DNA of 64,000 nucleotides. It comes from Linnemannia elongata. Lineage: Eukaryota > Mortierellomycota > Mortierellomycetes > Mortierellales > Mortierellaceae. A program made the position numbers and the translations under genes. How positions within the stretch are numbered: the first letter of the stretch is position 1; every line of letters begins with the position of its first letter. This document shows positions 25,991 through 36,233 of the stretch, one piece after another. Under the pieces are notes generated by a model, which was not told the DNA's origin, did not search any database, and saw nothing but the letters and a program-made list of their open reading frames with translations. The stretch spans positions 2,356,001-2,420,000 of the forward strand of contig JAXBDG010000007.1 of the NCBI GenBank assembly GCA_036320915.1. Direction: 5' to 3'.

Positions 25991-26474
25991 CTTACCAGGG
26001 TTGTTATAAGCAATAAGGTTATGGGGAAAATAGGAAGCCGAAATAAAGAGAGAGATCTGCGTCCCCTATGTACACGTGATAATAGCTCAGGACGAGCAAA
26101 CTGCATGAGCCATGTGTGAGTCTAGAAGGATATTTGGATCGATGCGAGGTCAATGCAGAACGAGCTGTCCAACTTATAGTTTTACAAGTCGGCACTGCAC
26201 TTGATCTCATTCCGTCCGGGATGATACTGACAGAGTAGCTAAGCTAAGAGGCCATCTTGCCAACATCTCGCTATTTAGACTTTTAACGCGTCTCGTTCTA
26301 TTACTCTTTGTCATAAAACAGCCCATTCTGCCTACCAAAAACCAACTCAATCAGCTCCCTTGATCTGATGAATGAGATGAATCAAATAGAAATGTACAGA
26401 ACCAATGAGAAAAACATCGTTGATTGGTTCTAACTCGACTTGCGTTTTCATCTAGGCAACCTCTTTCTTTCTTT

Positions 26475-28402
26475 TTACATAAAGAATTGCTCTTGCATGT
26501 TCATGGGACGAGAAGAGCTCAACTGGGGCTTCTGACTGTACTTTTCCCGAATCAAATCACGAATACTGTTCAACATCTCCTGATATGACTGCGCAGGGTT
26601 TTCGCTGATGCTACACAGGCACAATAATGAAATTAGAGTTAGTTTTAACTAGAAAACGAGCAATTGAACACTTGATAGTATCATAAGAACCTTTAGGGCT
26701 CACCTCTGAATAAATGCATAGGTCATGGCACCGTGAGACAACAACTTGCGACTAAGTTTCACCTTGACTTCACCCGCAGTCTGGTCATCCTTGCAGCTAT
26801 CAGTATTATTCAGACAATGAGCAAGACGATACCAATCAGCCAAGTGATAATGGTAAAGTCATTCCAAGTCAAAGATGTACCACACATTGAAGCTTACCCG
26901 CTGAACATAATAACGTCGGCATCGGCAGCCTTGAGGGCGACTTGACGAGCAAACTCTTTCTCTTCATTTTGTAGCTTCTGCCACTTGATCTGGAGCTGCC
27001 GAATTACTTCTGCATCAAAATCACTCTCGACAAATTCATGACCCAAATTGGCAAGAGCAGACGATCCACGAATGTAACCAGTGCTGGCGTACAAGTAGGG
27101 AAGATCTAAAGCTGAACCAGAGTGGCAGCAATCAAACACGACAGTAAGACGGACACCAGGAGGGAGAGCCTTGACCAGTATTGTGTGCAATTCCTATTGA
27201 ACAACTGTTATAGTTAATGCCATGTCAACAAGCACCCACATAAGCGCAACACAAGAAATCCGTTTTGATTACATCGTCAGTAATGACGCCGCTTTTGGCA
27301 TGGTCCAGAGGGTAGATGCAGTTATCGAAACCGCCAGTCTCATCTCCATCCAGATCTTCGACTTGACCTCCGTGTCCAGAATAATGCAGGAAGTATCTAA
27401 ATACAGACAAAAGGTAGAGGTAACATCTTGTTAGCATGATATTCATTATCACCTTTTTTTTTGATCAATGTCTTACTCAAAAATGTAATTGAAGACTTAC
27501 GAGTCGTTCTGCCTGGCATCGCGAACCAACCACATGAGGTTGTGGAGCATGTTCTCGCGGGTGGGCATCCAGCACGTGCCGACCTGATCGTCAGTCAGGA
27601 TGCGAATGTTCTCATCTTTGAATCCTCTACCCTCCAAAAAGCCCTTCATGATGGCGGTATCATTCACACAGCCTATCAAGATGGAGACATGCAGACATGA
27701 GGAGAAAAATAAAGTAAGGGTCAGTGGTTTGTTTGGTGAGTTAGGACTTCCGGGCGGTCTCTTCTCAGGATTCGTTATCCCTTTACTCCATTCATTCCTC
27801 CACCCGTATGTTTTTAGTCAGTCGCAGCAGTGGGCCAGCTATCATGCCTTTTCATTTTCTTACCGCGTAGACGAGTCCGACCAGTGTAGTTGATGCCAAT
27901 GAGGAGAGCACGACGTTCTCCTGTACAGTCCGAGAGGGAGATAGTTGTGCCATCGGCTTGCTTGACCTCCAATGTTTTCAGCCGGTACCTCTTGCTTTCG
28001 GTGGCAGATTCGCACTTTTCAACTTTGGACTCCGGCAATACATCTCTCGAGGTGTGGATCGAAAACTATGAGAAGAGGAATGTGGACAAAAGAAGCATGA
28101 AACGTAAGCGAGATAAATATTATCTCCGTGAAATGATGTGATAGTAGCAAGGGTTTGTAATAAAACAATGGCGCAAGGCAAAACATGTTATTTTGCGTCT
28201 TTTTCTTTTTGACCCTCGTTGCACAAGAACCCATTTCCTCGGAGGTGAGGTGTACGGCGAGAAGAGTCGAGTTAGACGTTAATGGGAGGATCTTTTATGT
28301 CGATTTCTAAGAGAGAGAGGGACTTACGCGCTTAAAGAACCTACTGAAGGGCGAAGGAGAGGAAGAGGTGGTGGTGATAGAATTGCCGACGTTCTGGGAC
28401 AT
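26475..28402 (-). CDS. Metacaspase (seven exons, 365 aa)
   Basis: Exons, 5' to 3': 28402-28328, 28065-27864, 27672-27501, 27396-27273, 27193-26898, 26796-26704, 26610-26475. All have GT/AG ends and total 366 codons. The peptidase C14 domain begins at [12 protein letters not shown]. The catalytic His is in HYSGHGG (H158) and the catalytic Cys in FDCCHSGS (C214), followed by the [16 protein letters not shown] segment and a C-terminal domain ending [13 protein letters not shown]. Metacaspases are Ca-dependent Arg/Lys-specific cysteine proteases of the cytosol, tied to stress responses, ageing and protein quality control. The N-terminus is a short Ser/Thr-rich stretch of about 70 residues rather than the long Gln/Pro-rich prodomain of many fungal homologues. 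No neighbour seems functionally linked. Confidence 0.95.
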
Positions 28403-29930
28403 TGTCTATTAAGGATATGCGATAAAGGGTGGAAAGTGGGCAGTGTGGATGAAAGTCAGTTACTGACAGAGTGAATGATAAAAAAGCGAGAGAAGGAGGC
28501 GAGAGAGGTGAGAAAGAAGAAAAAAAAGGCAAAGAAAGAAAACCAGGAGGCTAAAAAAACGAGCACGGCAGAAAAGCAATGCAAGTGACTTAATAATCAA
28601 AAGTAACGCGGAGAAGAAGGGTCTTCCTTTCTCTCTTCCAATCTTACTGCTGTCATTGATAACGTCTTTGCACACACCAACTCCTCCACATATGCCATTC
28701 CTACTCGCAAGCAAGGACAAAGGAGGTTTTTTTCTCCAAGCCTCACCATCCATCTTTGAATTGTGTAATCTTGTCTCCACCCAATGGCAGACCGGCACAT
28801 CAGCATGGCATCACCCGTGCAACGAGATTGATTTAAGGAGCGAACATACATAACTCAGTTCCTCATCTCACTTCCCATTCCATTCCATTCCATCTCAACT
28901 CTTTCAAAAAAAGAGAAAGCAATCACCATGTCTCTTCGACTCGTTCTGTTACTTATGCAACCCGCTGGAGATCTTCCCCGAAAATGCGCTACGACACAAC
29001 TGAGGTGAAAGAACGACCAAACGGAAACAACACCACTCACGACCCAACAAACACAACAGCAACAACAGCACGACCCTAGAATCCCATCTTCCCCAGAGTG
29101 AATGCATGTCTAGCGAATGAAGTGCGGCCCTGCTCATGGATTCCTTCGTTATGGAAATCCTAACGTAACCGAGATCGGCATAAAAATAAAAAAAAAATGT
29201 GCTGCTGCTTCGGCTAGGAGTGATCAAACATATCGCTCTATGTTACCAGGTGGAAAGACTATCATTAGCGCCGATTGGGAAACCGCCCATACTCAGTTCA
29301 GCCGCTCTCTTGGCAAATCAAGGGTACGCCCATCATACTCGTTGCATCCACGGCTTAGCAAGCAACTCTTCTGCTGTTAGAAAGGTTCATGCAGCGGCAC
29401 GCCATCCGTTTACAACGCAAGAACGCAAACAGCTACAACTAAATCTACAAACTCTATCTAATAGCAGACAAAAGAAAACGTTCAAGAACCTCTAATATTT
29501 TTTTCATCATTTCTGGTGCATTTTATTTCTCACCCAGTGTAACGAATGTCTATTCCAAGTTGTGCCCATTTGTTCAACGTTTTTTTCTCACACGTATGAT
29601 TCTCAGGGACGGGCTAGAACGCTCCATTTTTGCATGCATCGGCTTCGGACCTGAGTCACGAACAGTTCTTTTATGCGTCGTGCATTTCTCAACATCACGC
29701 CTTGTACATACCCCAATTTCATGCATCGTGCATATCACATGGATGTGTACAACATTGAGGACTCTTGGCCATGTCAATCAAAGTGAAAAGCATGTCGCTT
29801 TGACCTGGATGATATTGAGTATAAAGCATTATGCCCGCAACTTTGCAATTGTTATTCTCCACCACAACCTGTTTTTCTCTGACCTCTTCCGAACAAAGAC
29901 CTTCGACTCCACTCATTTCTCACCCCGAAA
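28403..29930. other. Intergenic, no gene seen
   Basis: Contains the metacaspase promoter side and the 5' UTR of the next gene. Several short open frames on both strands show no recognisable product. A 5' UTR exon of the gene at 30002 ends at 29931. Confidence 0.45.
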
Positions 29931-29931
29931 A

Positions 29932-30000
29932 GTAAGTACTTATCAACGGTTTTCTCAAGATGTGTCGAGAGAACATTCATGAGCTAACCTGACTAAACAG
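29932..30000 (+). other. Probable 5' UTR intron
   Basis: GTAAGTAC donor at 29932, a CTAAC branch-like site about 16 bases before the end, and an AAACAG acceptor at 29999-30000, one base before the ATG at 30002. At 69 bases it matches the size of other introns in the window. Confidence 0.6.
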
Positions 30001-30001
30001 T

Positions 30002-30871
30002 ATGTCTGATTTAGAGATCTTGGAGGGACCTGGACCCTTCGTCACCATGACAACTGATGATCAAACGGTCGACCCAAGAGTGGGAAGCATGATTGATGAG
30101 CTTCTTGCCTTTATGAAGGAGGAGGAGGAGGAGAAGGAGAGGGAGAGGCTGTTGGAGGAGGAGAAAGAAGAGGAAAGGGAGAAGCTGGAGGAGATAAAGG
30201 GGAGGCTGGAGGATGCAAGGGATGATGCAAGGGAGAGGCTGGAGTTGAAGGAAGAGGAAGAGGAGGATGCGGATGAGGAGGCGAGGGAGACTGCGAGATT
30301 GGAGGAGGAGGAGGCGAGAGAGATTGCGAGACTGGAGGAGTTGCTCAAGGAGGAGAAAGAGAAATGGGAGAAGAAGTGGGAAGAGAAGTGGGAGGAGGAA
30401 GAGGAGGAGGAGGGGAGAAGCTTCACTCGTTCTGCCACAACACCAATGCACAGCGGAATCGCCAAGTTACTCAGCTTCAGCTCCAGCAAAATCCGATTTA
30501 TCAACGCCAGCAACACACCTGTTACAATCATGTACACGCATGATCTCGTGTCGGTCATGATGAAAAGTTGTGGCATAGAAACCAATGTTGGCGCGAGCGG
30601 GGTGGGCGTAAAACTCGACGTTGTGAGAGAGATGGAGAGTCAGAAGGAGGTCAAGGCAGTATTAACATTGGCACCAGGCAAGAAACAGGAAGTTTTGTAC
30701 GCTCCCAAGCGTATTCTGCTTTCTGTATGCACGCTACGAGAAGGTGCGTTGAACTTGCTCTACAGCAATCTGAAGTTGAAAAACGGATCTATACACACTA
30801 TCGAGCAGAGTGATGTGGACTACGTCCTGGCTGAGGAGGATGTTGCTAAGCTTAAAATGCTAGCACTGTGA
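30002..30871 (+). CDS. Acidic coiled-coil protein with an unrecognised C-terminal domain (289 aa)
   Basis: Residues about 1-35 are a hydrophilic leader. Residues about 38-140 form a very Glu-rich helical segment with Leu/Ile at heptad-like spacing (for example RERLLEEEKEEEREKLEEIK), a strong coiled-coil or single-alpha-helix candidate. From about 150 to 285 the protein is a globular, beta-rich-looking domain (SSSKIRFINASNTPVTIMYT, then LTLAPGKKQEVLYAPKRILL). I do not recognise this domain. There is no signal peptide. The ATG immediately follows a probable 5' UTR intron. Two poly-A-rich stretches lie downstream. The order coiled coil plus compact domain would fit a scaffold or oligomerising protein, but no role is assigned. 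Confidence 0.75.
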   Translation: MSDLEILEGPGPFVTMTTDDQTVDPRVGSMIDELLAFMKEEEEEKERERLLEEEKEEEREKLEEIKGRLEDARDDARERLELKEEEEEDADEEARETARLEEEEAREIARLEELLKEEKEKWEKKWEEKWEEEEEEEGRSFTRSATTPMHSGIAKLLSFSSSKIRFINASNTPVTIMYTHDLVSVMMKSCGIETNVGASGVGVKLDVVREMESQKEVKAVLTLAPGKKQEVLYAPKRILLSVCTLREGALNLLYSNLKLKNGSIHTIEQSDVDYVLAEEDVAKLKMLAL

Positions 30872-31223
30872 TCATATTAATAGTAAAGTGTGCAACAAAA
30901 CTGATAAACCAATAACTCTGAATGCAATGAATGGTTGGCATAACAACGTTTGAGAGGGATATTGGGGTTGATTGAAACGATGGCTGAAACGACGATGAGA
31001 GAGAAATGCAAAAAAAAAAAAAAAAAAAAAAAAGGCGTTTTGTTTGATCGGGTTTGCTGTACTTCCTCGCAAAACGTGATTGAAATCTGACTTAGGTAAG
31101 GTCTTACTGGTGCATAGGATTAGTGTCGCAGCATTTTAGAATTTTTTTCTGCTTCGCCTTTCTTTACTACGCCCTCACCACCGCGCCTCTCCTCATCACG
31201 CCTCCGACCCTCCTACGTACTTG
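30872..31223. other. Intergenic, no gene seen
   Basis: Includes a run of more than 20 A at 31010-31033 and the start of the LRR copy 3 promoter. No gene. Confidence 0.5.
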
Positions 31224-31230
31224 TATAAAT
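31224..31230 (+). promoter_or_regulatory. TATA box of LRR copy 3
   Basis: TATAAAT sits 340 bases before the ATG at 31570, at the same place relative to conserved leader sequence (GTGTCTGTCAT..TTCATATC) as in copies 1 and 2. Confidence 0.5.
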
Positions 31231-31569
31231 GCCCCTCATATTGTACCACAAGACAGGCTCATTTTTTTAGCCATCTCCACTTACTCTTGGCATTCTTGTC
31301 GCTCTCCTCCTCACCTCACTTGTTCATTCTCTCAAACACTCTCTTGCTCCATTGCTTTTACAATTAGTGTCTGTCATTCTTCATATCTTTTTCCACATTA
31401 TTGACTACGTGACAACGTCACTGTCGTCTCTTTCACCCTCTTCATTTTGTCCCTTCCTCACTTCCTTCTTTTCCTCATTCATCCGTCGTTATCGCACCTC
31501 TTGTGACCCACCATCACTCTACTCGTCATCATCCCATTCACGGTGACGTACTTTAGCTTTGTGGCTACG

Positions 31570-33273
31570 ATGTTCCGGACACATCCCCTCGATATATATG
31601 AGATTCGCTTAATCATTGCCAGCAGCCTTGGCATCAAAGACCTCGCGACTTGTGCACGTGTGAGTCGGGATTGGAACGACTCATTTACGCCGCCACTCTA
31701 CAAGTCTGTCGTGTTGTCGAAACATGGCCTCAGCATGGAATCCGTTGAGAGAAACAAACATCTTATACAAAGCCTGAAGATTCAGAGCTCTGCCTATAAA
31801 AACCTATTATTGAGACCTGCACGAGACAAAGTGGTTTTTAGTATCATGGCTAACTCGACTCTGACCACTTTGAACTTGTGGGAAAATTCGATTGGACCTA
31901 TAGGAGCTCAGACGCTATCTGAGGCACTCAAGATCAACGCAACTCTGACCACTTTGAACTTGGGGGGCAACTCGATCGGAGAGAACGGAGCTGTGGCGCT
32001 GTCAGAGGCACTCAAGACTAACTCGACCCTGAACACTTTGGACTTGTGGCATAATTCAATTGGATCCATCGGAGCTCAGGCGCTGTCTGAGGCACTCAAA
32101 ACCAATTCGACTCTGACCTCTTTGTACTTGAGGGGGAACTCGATCAGAGACAACGGAGTTCATGCGCTGTCTGAGGCACTCAAGACCAACTCGACCTTGA
32201 CCACTTTGTCCTTATGGGATAACTCTATCGGAGACAAAGGAGCTGTGGCGTTGTCGGAGGCACTCAAGACCAACTCGACTCTGACCACTTTGGAATTGGG
32301 GAGCCTAGACATTCCGAACTTGGAGAGAAATTCGATCGGACCCAACGGAGGTCAGGCGCTATTTGAGGCACTCAAGGTCAACCGGACTCTGACTACTTTG
32401 GACTTGGGGGGCAACTGGATAGGAGAGAACGGAGCCAAGGCCCTGTCTGAAGCACTCAAGACCAACTCGACCTTGGCCACGTTGAACTTGAGGGACAATT
32501 CGATCGGACCCAACGAAGCTCAGGCGCTGTCTGAGGCGCTCAAGACCAACTCGACTCTGACCTCTTTGCACTTGGGGAAAAATTCGATCGGATCAAACGG
32601 AACTCAAGCGCTGTCTGAGGCACTCAAAACCAACTCGACTCTGACTTCTTTGTACTTGGAGGGCAACTTGATTGGACCTAATGAAGCTCAGGAGCTATTT
32701 GAGGCACTCAAAACCAACTCGACTCTAACCACTTTGGACTTGGGGGGCAACTCGATCGGAGAGAACGGAACTGTGGCACTGTCAGAGGCACTCAAGACCA
32801 ACTCGACCCTGAACAATTTGGACTTGTGGGATAATTCAATTGGATCCATCGGAGCTCAGGCGCTGTCTGAGGCACTCAAAACCAACTCGACTCTGACTAT
32901 TTTGGACTTGGGGGGGAACTCGATCAGAGACAACGGAGTTCATGCGCTGGCTGAGGCACTCAAGACCAACTCGACCCTGACCACTTTGTCCTTGTGGGAT
33001 AACTCTATCGGAGACAAGGGAGCCCAGGCGTTGTCTGAAGCACTCAAGATCAACTCGACCCTAAACACTTTGGACTTGTGGCATAATTCAATTGGATCCA
33101 TCGGAGCTCAGGCGCTATCTGAAGCACTCAAGATCAACTTGACCTTGACCACTTTGAATTTGTCAGGAAACTCGATCAATGAAAACGGAGCTGTGGAGGT
33201 GTCTGAAGCACTCAAGACAAACTCGACTCTCACCACTTTGGAATTGAGGGACAACTCAATCGGAATCAACTGA
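31570..33273 (+). CDS. LRR protein with F-box-like N-terminus (copy 3, 567 aa)
   Basis: The N-terminus (MFRTHPLDIYEIRLIIASSL, CARVSRDWNDSF) is an F-box-like motif with the Trp that copy 2 has lost. Sixteen full LRRs follow. All are 28 residues except repeat 6, which is 36 because of an inserted GSLDIPNL. Repeats 2-5 and 11-14 are near copies of each other (780 bp apart), so the array grew by block duplication. The stop TGA at 33271 falls inside repeat 17 where GGA is expected, and the frame continues after it with AQALSEVL to a TAA near 33323, so the natural end has probably been trimmed by about 17 codons. Expected to be a cytosolic or nuclear protein-binding protein, perhaps an SCF adaptor. 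I start at 31570 by comparison with the paralogues. Confidence 0.8.
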   Translation: MFRTHPLDIYEIRLIIASSLGIKDLATCARVSRDWNDSFTPPLYKSVVLSKHGLSMESVERNKHLIQSLKIQSSAYKNLLLRPARDKVVFSIMANSTLTTLNLWENSIGPIGAQTLSEALKINATLTTLNLGGNSIGENGAVALSEALKTNSTLNTLDLWHNSIGSIGAQALSEALKTNSTLTSLYLRGNSIRDNGVHALSEALKTNSTLTTLSLWDNSIGDKGAVALSEALKTNSTLTTLELGSLDIPNLERNSIGPNGGQALFEALKVNRTLTTLDLGGNWIGENGAKALSEALKTNSTLATLNLRDNSIGPNEAQALSEALKTNSTLTSLHLGKNSIGSNGTQALSEALKTNSTLTSLYLEGNLIGPNEAQELFEALKTNSTLTTLDLGGNSIGENGTVALSEALKTNSTLNNLDLWDNSIGSIGAQALSEALKTNSTLTILDLGGNSIRDNGVHALAEALKTNSTLTTLSLWDNSIGDKGAQALSEALKINSTLNTLDLWHNSIGSIGAQALSEALKINLTLTTLNLSGNSINENGAVEVSEALKTNSTLTTLELRDNSIGIN

Positions 33274-33657
33274 GCTCAGGCGCTGTCTGAAGTACTTATA
33301 CCCACCTCGACTCTGTCCATTTAAGGCTTAATGTAATGTACTGATGTTCTTATAGATTACAGCCTCTTAACCCTCAACTTTAATGTAGTCACTGCATATG
33401 TTGAAAAGGAAAGCGCGGTGGTTCTTCCGCCCCTTGCCTTTTTTCAAATACAACCTTCACAGAGCAACAGGCTAAGGATAACTGGCCGTTTTTCAGCGCG
33501 TTTGAAAGAGAGAAAGAGCCGATATCGAAGGATCAAACGACAACGTCGCTATGAACGCTTGGCAGCCATAGGTCAGTGGTACTTCTTCTCTGTAGTGTCC
33601 TAGTTCTCTGAGGCGTAGTCTTCCAGTCAGAGTTATTAAGGGCGAGGATTACCTCGG
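33274..33657. other. Intergenic, no gene seen
   Basis: The first 50 bases are the former C-terminal codons of LRR copy 3 after its premature stop. The rest is the MBF1 promoter side, with a TATA-like GTATTTAAGG at 33658. Confidence 0.45.
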
Positions 33658-33808
33658 TGTATTTAAGGCATGCTTTCCTTTGTCTTCACTTTCTCTCTTT
33701 TCATCAAACAAACCACAGACCACCCTCTTAGCCTCTCTCCCAGCTCTTTATAGCACCAAAACCAAAACAACTCCCCACTCTTACCTCCCACCCACTTTAA
33801 ACAACAAA

Positions 33809-34613
33809 ATGACTACTGCCGGAAACGTTGGTTGGGATGACAAAGCTATCCTCCGCAAGAATGCCGCGATTGCCAAGGCGTCTCACTCCGAGACTGACTC
33901 CAATGCCAGTGCCCTCATTCCGACAGAGCGCATGGTTGTCAGAAGCGCCCCCGCCGGCGAGGACCTCCGCCGCATTGCCAAGGTCGCCGAGTCGCCCGAG
34001 ATTGCGCCCAAGACAGTGACTGTCGACGTGGGTAAGGTGATGGCCAAGGCTCGCATCGAGAAGAAGATCACCCAGAAGGAGCTCAGTGCCGTTGTGCACG
34101 AGAAGCCCAACATGGTAAGTAGCTTGTTGTTAGTCTTGTTGTTATTATTGCCTTTTTTTTTTTGAGTCAATCACCTTCTCTGTACAGTTCTGTGAGTGTT
34201 GTATGGTGCCAACATATTGATAGGCGATGTCAAATGTAATGATGGCTAAAGTCTATTATTCGACACCGCCAAGGAACTCTAGATGTGGAAGAATAATTGA
34301 GGATATCTGTTCGTCCTGTTGGTCAAAGAGCATTTTCTTCTGTTGAGGGATTTTTCTCCTTAGTTTTTTTTTTGCCTTGTTCTTTCTCTTGCGGGATTTA
34401 TTTTTCTCGTATTTCCCAACCATAAAAAAATCCCTCACTCACCCCTTTCTTTTCTCGTTCTGTGTACTGGTGATCTAGATTAACGACTACGAAGCTGGTC
34501 GTGCCGTGCCCAACCAGCTGGTTCTCGGCAAGATCGAGCGTGCCCTTGGCGTCAGACTTCGCGGCAAGGATATTGGTGCGCCACTGACCTTCGGCAAGAA
34601 CAAGATCTCCTAG
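33809..34613 (+). CDS. MBF1: Multiprotein bridging factor 1 (146 aa, two exons)
   Basis: Exon 1 is 33809-34114 and exon 2 is 34479-34613, with a GTAAGT donor and a TAG acceptor, together 147 codons. The N-terminal MBF1 domain (residues about 1-75) includes [12 protein letters not shown]. The Cro/C1-type helix-turn-helix follows (about 80-135), with [20 protein letters not shown] and [20 protein letters not shown]. The end, [12 protein letters not shown], is typical. MBF1 is a nuclear/cytosolic coactivator that bridges bZIP activators and TBP; it also associates with ribosomes and limits frameshifting in yeast. The length matches the family. Codon choice is clearly biased to C-ending codons, as in a highly expressed gene, unlike the neighbouring F-box genes. 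Confidence 0.96.
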
Positions 34614-34647
34614 CCCGCGGGGCTAGTTTTTTTTTTTTTTTTTTTTT

Positions 34648-34670
34648 TGTGTGTGTTTCAAACACACACA
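34648..34670 (+). terminator. Hairpin after MBF1 (11-bp perfect arms)
   Basis: TGTGTGTGTTT and AAACACACACA form perfect 11-bp arms around a single C. They follow a 22-base T run and start 35 bases after the stop codon. This may be a 3' UTR structure; in eukaryotes such a hairpin is not a terminator on its own. Confidence 0.5.
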
Positions 34671-34903
34671 TTTTTCTCTGCAAGTGCCTTAAGTTTAGAT
34701 ACTACTTTCCCTGTCTATTTCTATTAATCTGCACTATGGTTCTATTCAAAGCCAAGTCGTCTTCACCCATTCAATACCATCTTTTGTTTGGGACAAAGGC
34801 AGCCTTTGACCATATAGAAGCTCCATAGATTTGAATAGTTACATCCGAAGCTAGAGCGTCAAGACTCGGGGCACCGAACGTGGAAAACGCTGAGTGTCCT
34901 GCC

Positions 34904-35557
34904 TTAGGGTCCACACGAGGCAGCCAGCGCGCTAAAGAAATTTTTTTCGTCCGTGAACAAATAAAAAGAAAAAAAAATCAACGTGATGATGGTACTTTGG
35001 CATGGTTGCCGAAGAGACACAGTGGTTCTAGTGAGACGTAAAAAAATGAAGTCTGACTTGCAATTCGAGACCAGTGTGGGGTACTCAACTACGAGCGTCA
35101 AAATCAAGTCATGTGACTCTTTTCGCATCTGGCGCCTCATGCCGCCAATGACAGTTTCGTTCTTTGTACGGTCCACACCAATCAGCTGCATATCGTAGGT
35201 TGATTCCTTCCGCACGCGTGGTCCCTCGGCTTTCAACATAACGAGAGTAGAACTGAGTGGGGAACGGGGACCCTCCGGTTGTCTCAATCGCCTCCTGAAT
35301 TCTCGACCATATTTACTATCAACTGGTTGTCAAGGCTCGCCATGAGCCTCATTCTGGTACATGCCATGCCCTCATTTAGCATGGTGTGGATAGGCTGTCC
35401 AAAAATACGCTGGCTCGAGACCCACATTGCGTATGGCGACCTCCACGATTCTATAGTTCCTTCTGTCAAAAGACAGGAAGCTGACCATCCTCGTAGCAAG
35501 CTGAGAAAGGCTAAAATAAAAGCCCAGCTCCTTGCGTAGCTTGTCTTCGTCCCTCAA
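34904..35557 (-). pseudogene. Decayed coding sequence, unrecognised
   Basis: Three minus-strand frames look like one broken gene: DEDKLRKELGFYFSLSQL with VAIRNVGLEPAYFWTAYPHH (to 35372), then NEGMACTRMRLMASLDNQLI (to 35284), then YDMQLIGVDRTKNETVIGGM with ESHDLILTLVVEYPTLVS (to about 35050). The amino-acid mix is that of a real protein, but the frame shifts at least twice. I cannot name the family. It lies between MBF1 and an F-box gene. Confidence 0.35.
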
Positions 35558-36178
35558 GACCTTGGGCTAGGCTAGGCTGCTTCTTCGCTCATACGTGATT
35601 TGTGTGTCATGTTGCTGCTTTATGCGCTGCAGGAGTGAACAAAGCCAACATATGAACCAGTCGACTAGCCTCCCACTGTCTGATTGTCTCATACAGTACT
35701 GGTTTTCCGATAGCACTATTCATAATCTTGAAAGTCCTGCACAGTTTTGAAAGAAAGGCAGGTTAGTTAGAGGTCAAACTAAATACTGCGGTGGTGTTGA
35801 GTGAAGCAGACAAAAGGAGGATGAATACGGAGCGGGACGAAATGTGTGTACGATCTAAATTGGGGATTGATTATTCTGCGGATGAGGGTGCAGTGCATAG
35901 GTTGTGTTTGAACTAACTAGAAAGACGGCATTATTTTTGTTAGTGTGCGTACAAACGAAACGATGAATGAGCCAACACGGTTACACCCTTGTGTTGTCAC
36001 ACAAAATAAAAATAAAGATTTGGCAGCAACGCTGTTCGAACATGACCCTTCTGTGCCACCATTTGCCACCTGCCATTTCTTTTTTGCTTAAATTTTCATT
36101 CTGCTTGCGCCTCCTTTTTCTTATTTCCTTCTTTTCGTCTCACAACCACCACCAACCATCCCCTCTTTCACACACACT

Positions 36179-36195
36179 CCCCCCCCCCCCCCCCC
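36179..36195 (+). repeat. Poly-C tract in the 5' leader
   Basis: Seventeen consecutive C in the leader of the F-box gene, 39 bases before its ATG. Length-unstable and likely variable between strains. Confidence 0.9.
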
Positions 36196-36233
36196 TTCGT
36201 ACACTCGTTTACTCACACTCACTTACACGCAAG

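Noticed and set aside
30011..30585. Leu/Ser-rich frames opposite the coiled-coil gene
   Set aside because: Complement of the GAG/GAA-rich coiled-coil codons. Shadow frames only.
35967..36233. 89-residue N-terminal extension of the F-box gene
   Set aside because: Contains the poly-C tract and low-complexity residues. Relatives start directly at the F-box.
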